The notes: generated by a model not told the origin, from the letters alone. Shown: positions 22,312 through 31,514, numbered from the stretch's first letter. The stretch: 64,000 nucleotides of DNA from Streptomyces sp. AC558_RSS880 (GCF_019049255.1 NZ_JAGMUJ010000150.1:62001-126000), one strand, 5' to 3'. Numbers and translations: made by a program.

Positions 22312-24312
22312 TCAGTGCCGCGCGGGAGGCGTGGTGCCCGCCGACAGGCGGTGCAGGCGCAGGGCGAGCTGGATCTCCAGGGCCCTCGCCGGGCTCTGCC
22401 AGTCGTCACCGAGGAGGCGGCCGACGCGTTCCAGCCGCTGGACGACCGTGTTCACGTGGACGTGCAGTTCGTCCTTGGTGCGGGCGGGGCTCATGCCGCA
22501 GGCGAAGTAGGCGTCGAGGGTGCGCAGCAGTTCGGTGCCGCGTCGTTCGTCGTACGCCACGACCTGGCCGATGGTGCGGCCGACGAAGCCGGCGATGTCC
22601 CGTTCTCCGGCCAGCAGCAGCCCCAGGAAGCCGAAGTCCTCGGCGGCGGAGCCGTCACCGGAGCGGCCGAGGAGGCGCAGGGCGTCGAGGCAGCGCCGGG
22701 CCTCCGCGTAGGCCGACGCCACGGTGTCGGGGCGGGCGGTGAGGTGTTCGACCGGGGCGGACGCGCCGACGGTGACCGGTTCGTGGACGGCCGTGCCCAG
22801 GTGGCGGGCGGTGCGGCGGGCCAGCTCTGTGGCGGTGTCGCCGGGGGTGAGGGGCAGCAGCAGGACGGTGCCGCCGTCGCGTGCGGCGGCCAGGCCCTGC
22901 CGGGTGGCCGCGAGGTGGGAGGCCGCGGCCCACAGCCGTCTGCGGGCGTCCGCCTCTTCGTCGGCGTCGGCGGCGGGGCCCTCGAGGCGGGCGGCGAGCA
23001 CGGCGTGGGTGGCGTCGAGGTCGGCGTGCAGCCGGGCCGCGCGCTCGCGCAGCAGGCGTGGGTCCCGGTCGCGGGCGTCGAGCAGGTCGTCGAGCAGCTC
23101 ACCGCGGACGCGCTGTTCGGCCTCGGCGGCGGAGCGGCGGGCGAGCAGCAGCAGTGAGGTGACCATGGCCGCGCGTTCCAGCGTGCGCTGGTCGACGGGG
23201 TCGAGGCCGGGGTGGCCGCGCAGGACCAGCGCGCCGAGGAGTTCGTCGCCGGCGGCCACCGCGGCGATCCAGTCGTCCCGGTGCCGTACCGCGTGGCCCT
23301 CCGCCCGCGAGGACTCGAGGGCCTGGGCGGGTGCCGCGGTGGCCTCGGTGAACTCGACCGTGCCGTCCAGGACCTGGGAGACGGCGGCGGCCACGTCGTG
23401 CACCCCGCCGCCGCGCAGGACCAGCTCGGCCAGCCGGTCGTGGACGTCCGAGGCGCGCTCGATGACCGCGCTGCGGTCCTTGATGATCTCGTTGGCGCGT
23501 TCCAGGCCGGCGAGGGCCGAGCGGGTCTCGGCGAGCAGGTTGGCGGTGTCGATGGCGGCCGCCGCGAGGGCGGCGAAGGAACCGAGCAGGGCGATCTGCT
23601 CCCGTTCGAAGACCCGGGCCCGCCGGTCCGCGGCGAACAGGACGCCGATGACGTGGTGCCCCAGCATCAGGGGCACGCCGAGGATCGCGACGAGCCCTTC
23701 GTCCCGCACGCCGGTGTCGATGCTGTGGGTGTGCTGGAAGCGGTCGTCGCGGAAGTAGTCGTCGGTGACGTAGGGGCGGGCGGTCTGGGCGACGAGGCCG
23801 CCGAGCCCCTCCCCCATGCCGAGGCGCAGCTGCTGGAAGCGGGCGGCGACCGAGCCCTCGGTGACCCTCATGTAGGTGTCGCCCCTGGCCGGGTCGTTCA
23901 GGCTGAGGTAGGCGACGTCGGTGCCGAGCAGGGAGCGGGCGCGCTGCACGATCGCCTGGAGCACGGCGTCCAGGTCGCGCAGTCCGGCGAGGTCGTGGGC
24001 GGTCTCGAAGAGGGCGGACAGCTCGGCCTCCCGGCGGCGGCGCCCCTCCAGCTCCGCGCGCACCCGCAGGGCGAGCACCTTGGCCTGCTGGAGGGCGGCG
24101 ATCCGCCCGGCGGGCAGTCCCTCGGCGCGGGCGAGCAGCACCGGCTGCTCGTACGCCTCGGCGGAGGCGCCTCGGGCCAGCAGCTCCAGGAACGGCGCCT
24201 CGGCGCTGCCCGAGGCGGGGCCGGGCGCGGGGCCGGCGTCGGCATGTGCCCGGCCCGGCGCTCCGGCAGCGGGGGCGGGACGCTCGGCGGACTGCGCGTG
24301 ATCGCGGGACAT
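22312..24312 (-). CDS. GAF- and PucR-type transcriptional regulator
   Basis: The 666-residue protein has an alanine/proline-rich N-terminus, a GAF sensor domain at about 95-245 (FETAHDLAGLRDLDAVLQAI, GVPLMLGHHVIGVLFAADRR), a central region with GGDEF-like PucR text, and a C-terminal PucR helix-turn-helix (LRTLDAYFACGMSPARTKDE followed by LHVHVNTVVQRLERV, about 598-633). The family often activates genes for use of unusual carbon or nitrogen compounds. ATG 24312 is favoured over 24330 because GAGGAA lies about ten bases before it. It is transcribed with, and downstream of, 3-hydroxybutyrate dehydrogenase and converges on the MHS transporter, so control of that unit is likely. Confidence 0.87.
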   Translation of the reverse strand: MSRDHAQSAERPAPAAGAPGRAHADAGPAPGPASGSAEAPFLELLARGASAEAYEQPVLLARAEGLPAGRIAALQQAKVLALRVRAELEGRRRREAELSALFETAHDLAGLRDLDAVLQAIVQRARSLLGTDVAYLSLNDPARGDTYMRVTEGSVAARFQQLRLGMGEGLGGLVAQTARPYVTDDYFRDDRFQHTHSIDTGVRDEGLVAILGVPLMLGHHVIGVLFAADRRARVFEREQIALLGSFAALAAAAIDTANLLAETRSALAGLERANEIIKDRSAVIERASDVHDRLAELVLRGGGVHDVAAAVSQVLDGTVEFTEATAAPAQALESSRAEGHAVRHRDDWIAAVAAGDELLGALVLRGHPGLDPVDQRTLERAAMVTSLLLLARRSAAEAEQRVRGELLDDLLDARDRDPRLLRERAARLHADLDATHAVLAARLEGPAADADEEADARRRLWAAASHLAATRQGLAAARDGGTVLLLPLTPGDTATELARRTARHLGTAVHEPVTVGASAPVEHLTARPDTVASAYAEARRCLDALRLLGRSGDGSAAEDFGFLGLLLAGERDIAGFVGRTIGQVVAYDERRGTELLRTLDAYFACGMSPARTKDELHVHVNTVVQRLERVGRLLGDDWQSPARALEIQLALRLHRLSAGTTPPARH

Positions 24313-24399
24313 GCTCACAGGATTCCTCATCCCGCGGCCGCCCCGTCAGGCCTGTGGAAAACCCTGTCGGCCGACGGCCGGCCGCTGACGGCCGATGTC

Positions 24400-25200
24400 T
24401 CAGTGGGCGGTCCAGCCGCCGTCCAGGACCAGTGAGGTGCCGGTCACGAAGGACGCCTGCGGGCCGCACAGATAGGCGACGGCCTCGGCGACCTCCTCCG
24501 GTTCGATGAGCCGCCGGACGGCGCTGTCCCGCAGCATCACCTCGGACAGGACACGTTCCTCGGGGATGCCGTGGGCCCGGGCCTGGTCGGCGATCTGCTT
24601 CTCGACCAGTGGGGTGCGCACATAGGCGGGGTTCACACAGTTGGAGGTGACGCCGTGGGGCGCGCCTTCGAGGGCGGTGGTCTTGGACAGTCCCTCCAGA
24701 CCGTGTTTGGCGGCCACATAGGCGGACTTATAGGCCGAGGCGCGCAGACCGTGGACCGAGGACACATTGACGATGCGGCCCCATCCCTGGCCGTACATGT
24801 GGGGCAGGGCGCCCCGGATGAGCCGGAAGGGTGCCTCCAGCATCACGGTGAGCACCGTGTGGAAGACGTCGGGCGGGAACTCCTCGATGGGGCGGACCAG
24901 CTGCAGTCCGGCGTTGTTGACCAGTACGTCGGTGCCGGCGGCGGCGAGCTCGGCGGCGTCCAGGTCGGTGAGGTCGAGGACGTGCGGCTCGACGGCGCCC
25001 TCGAGGTCCGAGGCCGCGTCGACGAGCGTCTCCAGGCCCGCGGCGTCCCGGTCGACGGCTCTGACCTCGGCCCCGGCGGCCGCGAGCCGCAGCGCGCAGG
25101 CGCGGCCGATGCCGCCGGCGGCGCCGGTGACGAGGGCGGTACGGCCACCGAGGTCGAGCGGGGTGGCGTGGGGGGCCGGAAGGGCACGGGGCGCGGTCAT
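24400..25200 (-). CDS. 3-hydroxybutyrate dehydrogenase (SDR family)
   Basis: The 266-residue classical SDR has the NAD-binding loop TGAAGGIGRACALRLA, NNAG (VLVNNAGLQLV), catalytic Ser in VNVSSVHGLRAS and YxxxK in SAYVAAKHGLEG. The segment NCVNPAYVRTPLVEKQI followed by QARAHGIPEERVL is typical of D-3-hydroxybutyrate dehydrogenases, which convert 3-hydroxybutyrate to acetoacetate with NAD+. It is about the usual length, with a short N-terminal extension of 16 residues. It is transcribed ahead of the PucR regulator; with the MHS transporter this looks like a small uptake and oxidation unit for ketone-body-type acids. Confidence 0.85.
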   Translation of the reverse strand: MTAPRALPAPHATPLDLGGRTALVTGAAGGIGRACALRLAAAGAEVRAVDRDAAGLETLVDAASDLEGAVEPHVLDLTDLDAAELAAAGTDVLVNNAGLQLVRPIEEFPPDVFHTVLTVMLEAPFRLIRGALPHMYGQGWGRIVNVSSVHGLRASAYKSAYVAAKHGLEGLSKTTALEGAPHGVTSNCVNPAYVRTPLVEKQIADQARAHGIPEERVLSEVMLRDSAVRRLIEPEEVAEAVAYLCGPQASFVTGTSLVLDGGWTAH

Positions 25201-25254
25201 GTCTCGACCCTAGGCAGCACCCGTACGCCACCCCATGTGGTCAGGCCCTACAGT

Positions 25255-25734
25255 TCAGCCAAGTCCAGTGGGGTCGAACCATGTGGGTGCGTCGGACATG
25301 GCCTGCTTGATCCGGAAGTGCGCGAACTCGTTGAGCTCCGGCAGCGCGTCCACGGCGAACCAGCCGACCTCCAGCGACTCGTCGTCGTTGACCCGTGCCT
25401 CGCCGCCGAGGGCACGGCAGCGGAAGGTGATGTCCATGTACTGGCAGACGTCGCCGTTGCCGTATGTGACCGGGTCCAGCGCCTGGACCAGCACGACCCG
25501 CTCGACGGCGCAGCGCACCGCGGTCTCCTCCTCGACCTCCCGCACGACGCAGGCCGCGGGCTGCTCGCCGGGGTCGGGGATGCCGCCGAGCACCGACCAC
25601 TTGCGGGTGTCGGTCCGGCGGTTCAGCAGGATTCTGTCCTCGTCGTCGAAGACGAGCGCGGTGACCCCGGGGAGCCAGAGCAGCTGATGGCCGGCGGAGG
25701 CACGCAGGGTGCGGATGAAGTCAGGAGTAGCCAT
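25255..25734 (-). CDS. Nudix hydrolase
   Basis: The 159-residue protein has a clear Nudix box at about residues 50-72 (GGIPDPGEQPAACVVREVEE plus ETAV), with the REVEEE metal-binding glutamates. These enzymes hydrolyse nucleoside diphosphates linked to another group. The N-terminal PGVTALVFDDEDRILLNRRT and the C-terminal extension are common in actinobacterial house-cleaning members. The exact substrate cannot be told. Confidence 0.9.
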   Translation of the reverse strand: MATPDFIRTLRASAGHQLLWLPGVTALVFDDEDRILLNRRTDTRKWSVLGGIPDPGEQPAACVVREVEEETAVRCAVERVVLVQALDPVTYGNGDVCQYMDITFRCRALGGEARVNDDESLEVGWFAVDALPELNEFAHFRIKQAMSDAPTWFDPTGLG

Positions 25735-25799
25735 GCCCCCGACCCTAACCGGCCGGTCAGGTCCCTTCCCGGCACTTCAGGGGGCGTGCGGCGGGCGTA

Positions 25800-27413
25800 C
25801 TACCGCATGTCACCGGCGCGTCGCCCGCGCACCCCGGCGGCGACCGCCCAGCCCAGTCCGCCCGCGGCGACCAGGACGAGGGCGATCTCCGGGAGGATGC
25901 CGAGGCGGGTGGCCGGGGTCTGGGAGGTGCGCAGCGGCACCTCCCCCACCAGCGAGTCGGCGACGAACATGCCGGTCCTCTGCGTGATCTCCCCGTCGGG
26001 CATGATGATCGCGCTGACCCCGCTGGTCACCGGCACGGTGACGGCGCGGCTGTGCTCCACGGCGCGGACCCGGGACATGGCGAGCTGCTGGTAGGTCATC
26101 TCGCTGCGGCCGAAGGTGGCGTTGTTGCTGGGCACCGAGATCAGCTGGGCGCCGGCGGTGACCGTGTCGCGCACCGCCCAGTCGAAGGCGGCCTCGTAGC
26201 AGGTGACCAGGCCGACACCGGCACCGTTCATGGTGAAGACGCCCGGTTCACCGCCCCGGCTGAAGTCCTGGCGGACCATCGACGTCCAGTTCTCGTTGAC
26301 CGCCCCCACGAGCGGGCGCAGCGGGAGGTATTCGCCGAACGGCTGGATCTGCCGTTTGTCATAGGTGTCGACGGGGCCCTTCGCCGGGTCCCAGAGGATC
26401 TGCTCGTTGAGCAGCTCGCCGTCCCTGTCGACCACGCCGCCGACCGAGACGGGCGCGTCGATCGCCTTGGCCGCCCTGTCGATGACGGCGCGCGCGTCGG
26501 GGTTGGTGAAGGGGTCGATGTCGGAGGAGTTCTCCGGCCACAGCACGATGTCGGGCTGCTCGGCCTTGCCGGCCGCGACGTCGGCGGCCAGGCGCTCCGT
26601 CTCCCGCGCGTGGTAGTCGAGGACCGCGCGCCGCTGGGAGTTGAAGTCCAGGCCCAGGCGGGGCACGTTGCCCTGGATGACGGCGACGGTCACGGTGTCG
26701 GCCTCGGCCTTGTCGTCGACCAGCGACCGGGCGGCGAAGGCGGCCACCAGCGGGACGACGACGCTCAGCACACCGACGACCGCCGCGGCCCGCCGTACGG
26801 TTCCGGTGCGCCGGGCCCGCAGGGACAGCCGGACGATCTCGTACAGGCCGAAGCCGCACAGCACGACGGCGAAGCCCAGCACCGGGGTGCCGCCGAGCGC
26901 GGCGAGCGGCAGGAAGACACCGTCCGCCTGGCCGAACGCGACCTTGCCCCAGGGGAAGCCGCTGAACGGTACGCGCGCGCGTGCCGCCTCGCCGGCGATC
27001 CACAGCGCCGCCGCCCACACCGGCCACCCGGGGAGTCTCGACACCGCGGCGACGCCCGCGCCGACCAGCGCGACGAAGACCGCCTCGATCACCACGAGGG
27101 CGATCCACGGGCCGGGGCCGACCTCCACACCGGTCCACACCAGCAGCGGCAGCAGGAAGCCGAGGCCGAAGAGGTAGCCGAGGCCGAGTGCCGCCTTCCA
27201 GCTCCGGCCGCGCAGCACCCAGCCGAAGACGGCGAAGGCGGGCACGGCCAGCCACCACAGGGTGCGCGGCGGGAAGCTGACGTAGAGGAGCAGGCCCGAG
27301 AGCGCGGCTGCGGCGGCCGGGAGGAGGCGCACGAGCCGCCTGCCCCGCGCCGGTGGCGCGGTCTGCGGCGGCATCGGGTCCGACTCGCCGACGGAGGTTG
27401 CGGTGACGGTCAC
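25800..27413 (-). CDS. lnt: Apolipoprotein N-acyltransferase
   Basis: The 537-residue membrane enzyme transfers an acyl chain to the N-terminal cysteine of lipoproteins, the last step of lipoprotein maturation. The first half holds about six to seven membrane helices, including SGFPWGKVAFGQ typical of Lnt. The second half is a periplasmic-side nitrilase-fold domain with a visible Glu-Lys-Cys triad: the Glu in VLWPENSSDIDP, the Lys in TYDKRQIQPFGEYLPLR and the Cys in GLVTCYEAAFDW. The essential PFGEYLP loop is present. A last helix ends the protein. Streptomyces often has two Lnt copies; whether this is the main one cannot be told here. Confidence 0.93.
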   Translation of the reverse strand: MTVTATSVGESDPMPPQTAPPARGRRLVRLLPAAAAALSGLLLYVSFPPRTLWWLAVPAFAVFGWVLRGRSWKAALGLGYLFGLGFLLPLLVWTGVEVGPGPWIALVVIEAVFVALVGAGVAAVSRLPGWPVWAAALWIAGEAARARVPFSGFPWGKVAFGQADGVFLPLAALGGTPVLGFAVVLCGFGLYEIVRLSLRARRTGTVRRAAAVVGVLSVVVPLVAAFAARSLVDDKAEADTVTVAVIQGNVPRLGLDFNSQRRAVLDYHARETERLAADVAAGKAEQPDIVLWPENSSDIDPFTNPDARAVIDRAAKAIDAPVSVGGVVDRDGELLNEQILWDPAKGPVDTYDKRQIQPFGEYLPLRPLVGAVNENWTSMVRQDFSRGGEPGVFTMNGAGVGLVTCYEAAFDWAVRDTVTAGAQLISVPSNNATFGRSEMTYQQLAMSRVRAVEHSRAVTVPVTSGVSAIIMPDGEITQRTGMFVADSLVGEVPLRTSQTPATRLGILPEIALVLVAAGGLGWAVAAGVRGRRAGDMR

Positions 27414-27684
27414 TCCGGGAGTCTACGGCGCGTGGCCTGGCGGCCGACAGCACGGTCGGCGGGGCGCGGGACGCCGGGCGGGCCCGCGCTCCCTCCGGGT
27501 GTGCGGGCCGCGTGCCGCATCGTTTCCGCGCGACTTGTCACCACACATCCCCAAACCGGGCACCAGCCGCTACGGTGTGCCGGTGCCCTGGTCGTGCGGC
27601 CCGTCGCGGCGCCGGCGGCGGCCGGGGCCCGTCACAGGTCGGGGGCGACGACGCGGTGCGGGGTGCGGGGTGGGTTCCACGGGG

Positions 27685-28731
27685 ATGGCTTCCGCCGGTC
27701 CGGATGCGGACGGCGAGAGACGGATCGGTCCGGACGCGGCGGGGGTCGCGGTGCTGGGGGTCTGCGCGGCCTGGCCACTGATCACGGCGGCGGCCCGGGG
27801 CGGCCGCCCGGAGGGCATGCTGCTCGCGGTCCTCGCCGTGACCGCGGGCTACGCGGCGGGCCGGATCGGCGGGGCGCTGCTGCCGGTGGCGGCGCCGTGC
27901 GCGGGTGCCCTGGCCGGCGTCGGCCTGACGGTGGCGGTGCCGCGACTGGTGCCGGGCCCCCAGATCACCGCTCCGCTGGGGCACGCCGGTGCGACGACCG
28001 CGATGCTGGCCCTGTCGGCCGGTGCCGCCTGCTGCGCGGCCTGGGCGGCCTCGGCGCCGGCGGTGCGGTCGGCGCTGCTCCTGCTGGCCGCAGGGGTCGT
28101 GGTGACCGCGGCCGTACTGGGCTCCGTCCCGGGGTGCGTCGCCGGCGCGGCGGTACTGCTGTGCTCCCTCGCCGTGGGCCGGGTACGGCGCCGGGGTCCC
28201 GTCCTCGCCGGGCTGGCCGTGGCGGCCGCCGGGGTGACGGGGGTGATCTGGGCGGTGGCCGGTGATGCCGTACCGGAAGGATTCGCCGCGTCGCTGGAGG
28301 GGCGGCTGACCGCGCACCGCGTGGGGTTGTGGCGGGACGCGCTCGGCATGGTCCGGGGGCATGCGGGGCTGGGTGTGGGGCCGGGGCGTTTCGGGGAGCT
28401 GAGCACGGTGTCGGGCCAGTCACCGCTGTCCGACGGCAAGCCGCACTCCGCGCCGCTGCAGCTGGCGGCGGAGCAGGGGGTCGTGGGGGTGGTGCTGTTG
28501 GGGCTGGCCTTCGGGTGGCTGTTGTACGCGCTGTGGCGCAGTCCGCGGGCCACGCCGGTGGTGCTCAGTGCGGGGGCGGCCCTGACCGCTCTTGCCGTGA
28601 TCGCCGCGGTGGGTAATGCGCTGAGCTTCACGGCGGTGTCCGTGGGTGGGGGGCTGCTGGCGGGGCTGGCCACGTCCCGGCCGTTCGCGGAGGACGCGGG
28701 GCCGTCCGCGCGGGAGCGTCTGGTGCGGTGA
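27685..28731 (+). CDS. O-antigen-ligase-like (Wzy_C) membrane protein
   Basis: The 348-residue protein is mostly membrane helices from about residue 15 on. Near residues 205-265 it has the extracytoplasmic loop typical of Wzy_C/WaaL-type polymerases and ligases: HRVGLWRDALGMVRGHAGLG, VGPGRFGELSTVSGQSPLSD, then HSAPLQLAAEQGVVG. Such proteins join lipid-linked glycans to acceptors or polymerise them. ATG 27685 is chosen from the onset of coding-like text and a GGGG before it; the frame is open back to 27403, overlapping the lnt promoter, so the start is not certain. The helix-rich N-terminus is shorter than in typical ligases. Confidence 0.75.
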   Translation: MASAGPDADGERRIGPDAAGVAVLGVCAAWPLITAAARGGRPEGMLLAVLAVTAGYAAGRIGGALLPVAAPCAGALAGVGLTVAVPRLVPGPQITAPLGHAGATTAMLALSAGAACCAAWAASAPAVRSALLLLAAGVVVTAAVLGSVPGCVAGAAVLLCSLAVGRVRRRGPVLAGLAVAAAGVTGVIWAVAGDAVPEGFAASLEGRLTAHRVGLWRDALGMVRGHAGLGVGPGRFGELSTVSGQSPLSDGKPHSAPLQLAAEQGVVGVVLLGLAFGWLLYALWRSPRATPVVLSAGAALTALAVIAAVGNALSFTAVSVGGGLLAGLATSRPFAEDAGPSARERLVR

Positions 28732-28771
28732 CCGGCGCTCGCGGGGGGTGTTCGCGCGGCCCGGCGCTTAC

Positions 28772-28865
28772 GGGGTGCCTCCCCCAGAGGGGGTACCCCC
28801 CAGCCCACCCGTGCCGCCCTGGGGGTACCTCCCAGGCCCTTCAGGCACGGGGAGAGGCACGACTG
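28772..28865. repeat. GC-rich inverted-repeat element in a convergent intergenic gap
   Basis: The stretch holds CCTCCCCCAGAGGGGG and the pair GGTACCCCCC(AG) / (CT)GGGGGTACC, plus CCCGTGCC / GGCACGGG. Such GC-rich palindromic elements recur between genes in Streptomyces. It lies between the convergent ligase-like and PH-domain genes and may also terminate transcription. Confidence 0.65.
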
Positions 28866-28889
28866 CCCGCGGTGAGCGGGGGCGGTGGT

Positions 28890-29435
28890 TCAGTGGGTCG
28901 TGCCTGGTTTGTGGGGGCGGAGGCGGTCGCGGATGACCGTTACCGCCGCTTCCGCGTCGTCCACCGTCACCGTGAAGGTGTGGCCGTCCCACAGGCGCAG
29001 GATGATGCCCTCACCCCGGCGTACGACGACCGCCGTGCCCTTCTCGGGCCGCCAGCGGTACCCCCAGCCGCCCCAGTGCCGCGGGGTGACGTGCGGGGCG
29101 AACTCCGCGCCCGCGACGTGCGAGAGCGGGATGCGGCGGCGGGGCACGCCGATGTGGCCGCAGCGCACCTCCAGGTGGTCCTCGTCGACCCGCAGCGCGA
29201 CGTGCACGAAGGCGAGGGTGCCGAACAGGACCAGCAGCCCGGCGGCGATGCAGCCGACGACGGCCATGGCCAGCGGCGCGATGCCGGACGTCCACGCGGA
29301 GTCGACGGCCAGCACGATGCCGAGCGCCAGGCAGGCGGCGCCGATCAGCGCCAGGAACCACTGGAAGCGGTTGGTCGCGCGACCGGTCCAGACCTCGGGG
29401 TACGGGGCATGCTCGCCGTGGCGGTGGTCCCTCAT
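28890..29435 (-). CDS. PH-domain (YdbT/YokE-type) membrane protein
   Basis: The 181-residue protein has two membrane helices at about 27-45 and 51-72 (FLALIGAACLALGIVLAV, PLAMAVVGCIAAGLLVLFG). A bacterial pleckstrin-homology-like domain follows (VDEDHLEVRCGHIGVPRRRI, PLSHVAGAEFAPHVTPRHWG, FTVTVDDAEAAVTVIRDRL). Function is not known for the family. ATG 29435 gives the natural start before a short charged segment. Confidence 0.82.
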   Translation of the reverse strand: MRDHRHGEHAPYPEVWTGRATNRFQWFLALIGAACLALGIVLAVDSAWTSGIAPLAMAVVGCIAAGLLVLFGTLAFVHVALRVDEDHLEVRCGHIGVPRRRIPLSHVAGAEFAPHVTPRHWGGWGYRWRPEKGTAVVVRRGEGIILRLWDGHTFTVTVDDAEAAVTVIRDRLRPHKPGTTH

Positions 29436-29485
29436 GGATTCGAGGTTACTCAGGATCCGCTCGGCGGGTACCGCGCAGCGCGGCG

Positions 29486-30280
29486 TTACTGCGCCGTCCG
29501 GGCGGCAGCGGCGTGCCGCAGCAGCCGGCCCTCCGCGTAGGTGAGGGCGGCCGCGGGGAGCGCGCCCTCGCGTCCGCTCAGCAACACCGTCAGGGTGCCG
29601 CTCGCCGGCGCCCCTGGGTCGGGCTGCTCGCCGAGGCGGCGCAGGGCCTGGGCGGCCACCGCTCCGGCGGAGCCGTGCAGGGCGAGCGGCGGGCGGCCGG
29701 GGCGCTGCACGGCGGCCCGGATGCGCTCGGCGACCAGTTCGTAGTGGGTGCAGCCCAGGACGACGGTCGTCACGTCGTCCGGGGTGAGTTCGGCGGCCGC
29801 GGCGACGGCGGCGTCGATCGCCGTCTCGTCCGCGCGCTCCACGGCCTCGGCGAGCCCCCAGCACGGCACCTCCGTGACGGTGACGCCGTCGGCGAAGTTC
29901 TCGATCAGGTCCCGCTGGTAGGGGCTGCCGGTCGTGGCCGGTGTGGCCCAGATCGCCAGCGGTCCGCCGCCGGCCGCGGCCGGTTTGATCGCCGGGACGG
30001 TGCCGATGACCGGCAGGCCGGGCTCGAGGCGGGCGCGCAGGGCGGTGAGGGCGTGCACCGTGGCGGTGTTGCAGCCGACGATCAGCGCGTCGGGCCGGTA
30101 CGCGGCGGCCGCCTCGGCGACGGCGAGGGCGCGCCCGGTGAGGTCCTCCGGGGTCCTGGGTCCCCAGGGCATGCCGTCGGGGTCGAGGGAGAGGACGAGA
30201 CCGGCGTCGGGGCGCAGGCGCCGTACCGCGGCGGTGGCCGCCAGCAGACCGATTCCGGAGTCCATGAGCGCGATCTTCAC
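29486..30280 (-). CDS. Aspartate/glutamate racemase-family protein (MurI-like)
   Basis: The 264-residue protein has the paired cysteine motifs of glutamate racemases: DALIVGCNTATVHAL at about residues 65-79 and TTVVLGCTHYELVAERI at about 171-187. The N-terminal DSGIG holds the active-site aspartate/serine. These would interconvert L- and D-glutamate for peptidoglycan. The classical DSGxGGL signature is altered to DSGIGLLAAT, so it may be a paralogue acting on another amino acid. It diverges from a glycosyltransferase with only 16 bases between annotated start codons. Confidence 0.75.
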   Translation of the reverse strand: MKIALMDSGIGLLAATAAVRRLRPDAGLVLSLDPDGMPWGPRTPEDLTGRALAVAEAAAAYRPDALIVGCNTATVHALTALRARLEPGLPVIGTVPAIKPAAAGGGPLAIWATPATTGSPYQRDLIENFADGVTVTEVPCWGLAEAVERADETAIDAAVAAAAELTPDDVTTVVLGCTHYELVAERIRAAVQRPGRPPLALHGSAGAVAAQALRRLGEQPDPGAPASGTLTVLLSGREGALPAAALTYAEGRLLRHAAAARTAQ

Positions 30281-30296
30281 CCGGCCACGATAGACG

Positions 30297-31514
30297 ATGA
30301 GCCGCTTCGGGCCCCTGTCGTGGGGCAGACTGCGGCAGGTGAGCGCCGTTGTGTGGAGTGCCGCCGGATCCCTCGCCGCCTGGTGGTGGCTGCTGCTCTG
30401 CCAGGGCTTCTTCTGGCGTACCGACGTGCGGCTCCCGCCGTCCCGCGACCCGGGGGCCTGGCCGTCGGTGTGCGTCGTGGTCCCCGCGCGGGACGAGGCG
30501 GCGGTGCTGCCCGCGAGCCTGCCCTCGCTGCTCGCCCAGGACTATCCGGGCCGGGCCGAGGTCTTCCTCGTCGACGACGGCAGCACGGACGGCACCGGGG
30601 AGCTCGCGCGGGAGCTCGCGGACCGGCACGGCGGGCTGCCGCTCACGGTGGACTCCCCGGGCGGGCCGCCCGCCGACTGGACCGGCAAGCTGTGGGCGGT
30701 GCGGCACGGCATGGGACTGGCACGCGCGCGTGACCCCGAGTACCTGCTGCTGACGGACGCCGACATCGCGCACGCCCCGGACAGTCTGCGCCGGCTGGTG
30801 GCGGCGGCCCGTACCGGTGGGTTCGACATCGTGTCGCAGATGGCCCGGCTGCGGGTGGAGAGCCTCTGGGAACGCCTGGTCGTACCGGCGTTCGTCTACT
30901 TCTTCGCGCAGCTGTACCCGTTCCGCCGGATCGGGCGGGCGGGGACCCGGACGGCCGCCGCGGCGGGCGGCTGTGTGCTGCTGCGGGCCGAGGCGGCCGG
31001 GCGGGCGCGGGTCCCGGACGCGATCCGGGGGGCCGTCATCGACGACGTGGCGCTCGCCCGCGCGGTGAAGCGGAGCGGCGGGCGGGTCTGGCTGGGGCTC
31101 GCGGACCGGGTGGACAGCGTGCGTCCGTATCCGCGGCTGCACGATCTGTGGCGCATGGTGTCGCGGAGCGCGTACGCGCAGCTGCGGCACAGTCCGATGC
31201 TGCTGGCCGGTACGGTCGCCGGGCTGGCGCTGGTGTATCTGGTGCCGCCCGTCGCGGTGACCGCGGGCACGGTGACGGGGAGCGGGACGGCGGCGGTCCT
31301 CGGCGCGGCGGCCTGGCTGGTGATGACGGGGACGTACGTCCCGATGCTCCGGTACTACCGGCAGCCGCTGTGGCTCGCTCCCCTGCTGCCGTTCACCGCG
31401 TTCCTGTACCTGCTGATGACGGTGGACTCGGCGGTGCGACATCACCGGGGGCGCGGTGCGGCCTGGAAGGGCCGCACCTACGCGCGTCCGGACGCCGTGC
31501 CCGACGAGGGCTGA
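30297..31514 (+). CDS. GT2-family glycosyltransferase (HpnB-like)
   Basis: The 405-residue protein has one N-terminal membrane helix, a GT-A catalytic domain at about residues 60-280, and two to three C-terminal helices. The catalytic domain shows SVCVVVPARDEAAVLPASLP, VFLVDDGSTDGTGELA, LLLTDADIAHAPDSL for the DxD-like metal site, and VIDDVALARAVKRSGGRV. The WTGKLWAVRHG segment resembles hopanoid-cluster HpnB proteins. It probably transfers a sugar to a lipid or envelope glycan. GTG 30339 is an alternative start that would leave a normal-sized gap to the divergent racemase-like gene. Confidence 0.82.
   Translation: MSRFGPLSWGRLRQVSAVVWSAAGSLAAWWWLLLCQGFFWRTDVRLPPSRDPGAWPSVCVVVPARDEAAVLPASLPSLLAQDYPGRAEVFLVDDGSTDGTGELARELADRHGGLPLTVDSPGGPPADWTGKLWAVRHGMGLARARDPEYLLLTDADIAHAPDSLRRLVAAARTGGFDIVSQMARLRVESLWERLVVPAFVYFFAQLYPFRRIGRAGTRTAAAAGGCVLLRAEAAGRARVPDAIRGAVIDDVALARAVKRSGGRVWLGLADRVDSVRPYPRLHDLWRMVSRSAYAQLRHSPMLLAGTVAGLALVYLVPPVAVTAGTVTGSGTAAVLGAAAWLVMTGTYVPMLRYYRQPLWLAPLLPFTAFLYLLMTVDSAVRHHRGRGAAWKGRTYARPDAVPDEG

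Noticed and set aside
20787..22409. 540-codon minus-strand frame opposite the MHS transporter
   Set aside because: Arg/Gly/Gln-rich shadow frame with no family text; the plus strand has a clear 12-helix transporter.
28772..28865. Possible CRISPR or small tandem repeat array
   Set aside because: The repeats are inverted and degenerate, with no regular spacer; it is a GC-rich intergenic palindrome element.
28890..31445. 851-codon minus-strand frame
   Set aside because: Only its last part is the PH-domain protein (start 29435); the remainder is antisense to the glycosyltransferase and off-frame of the racemase-like gene.
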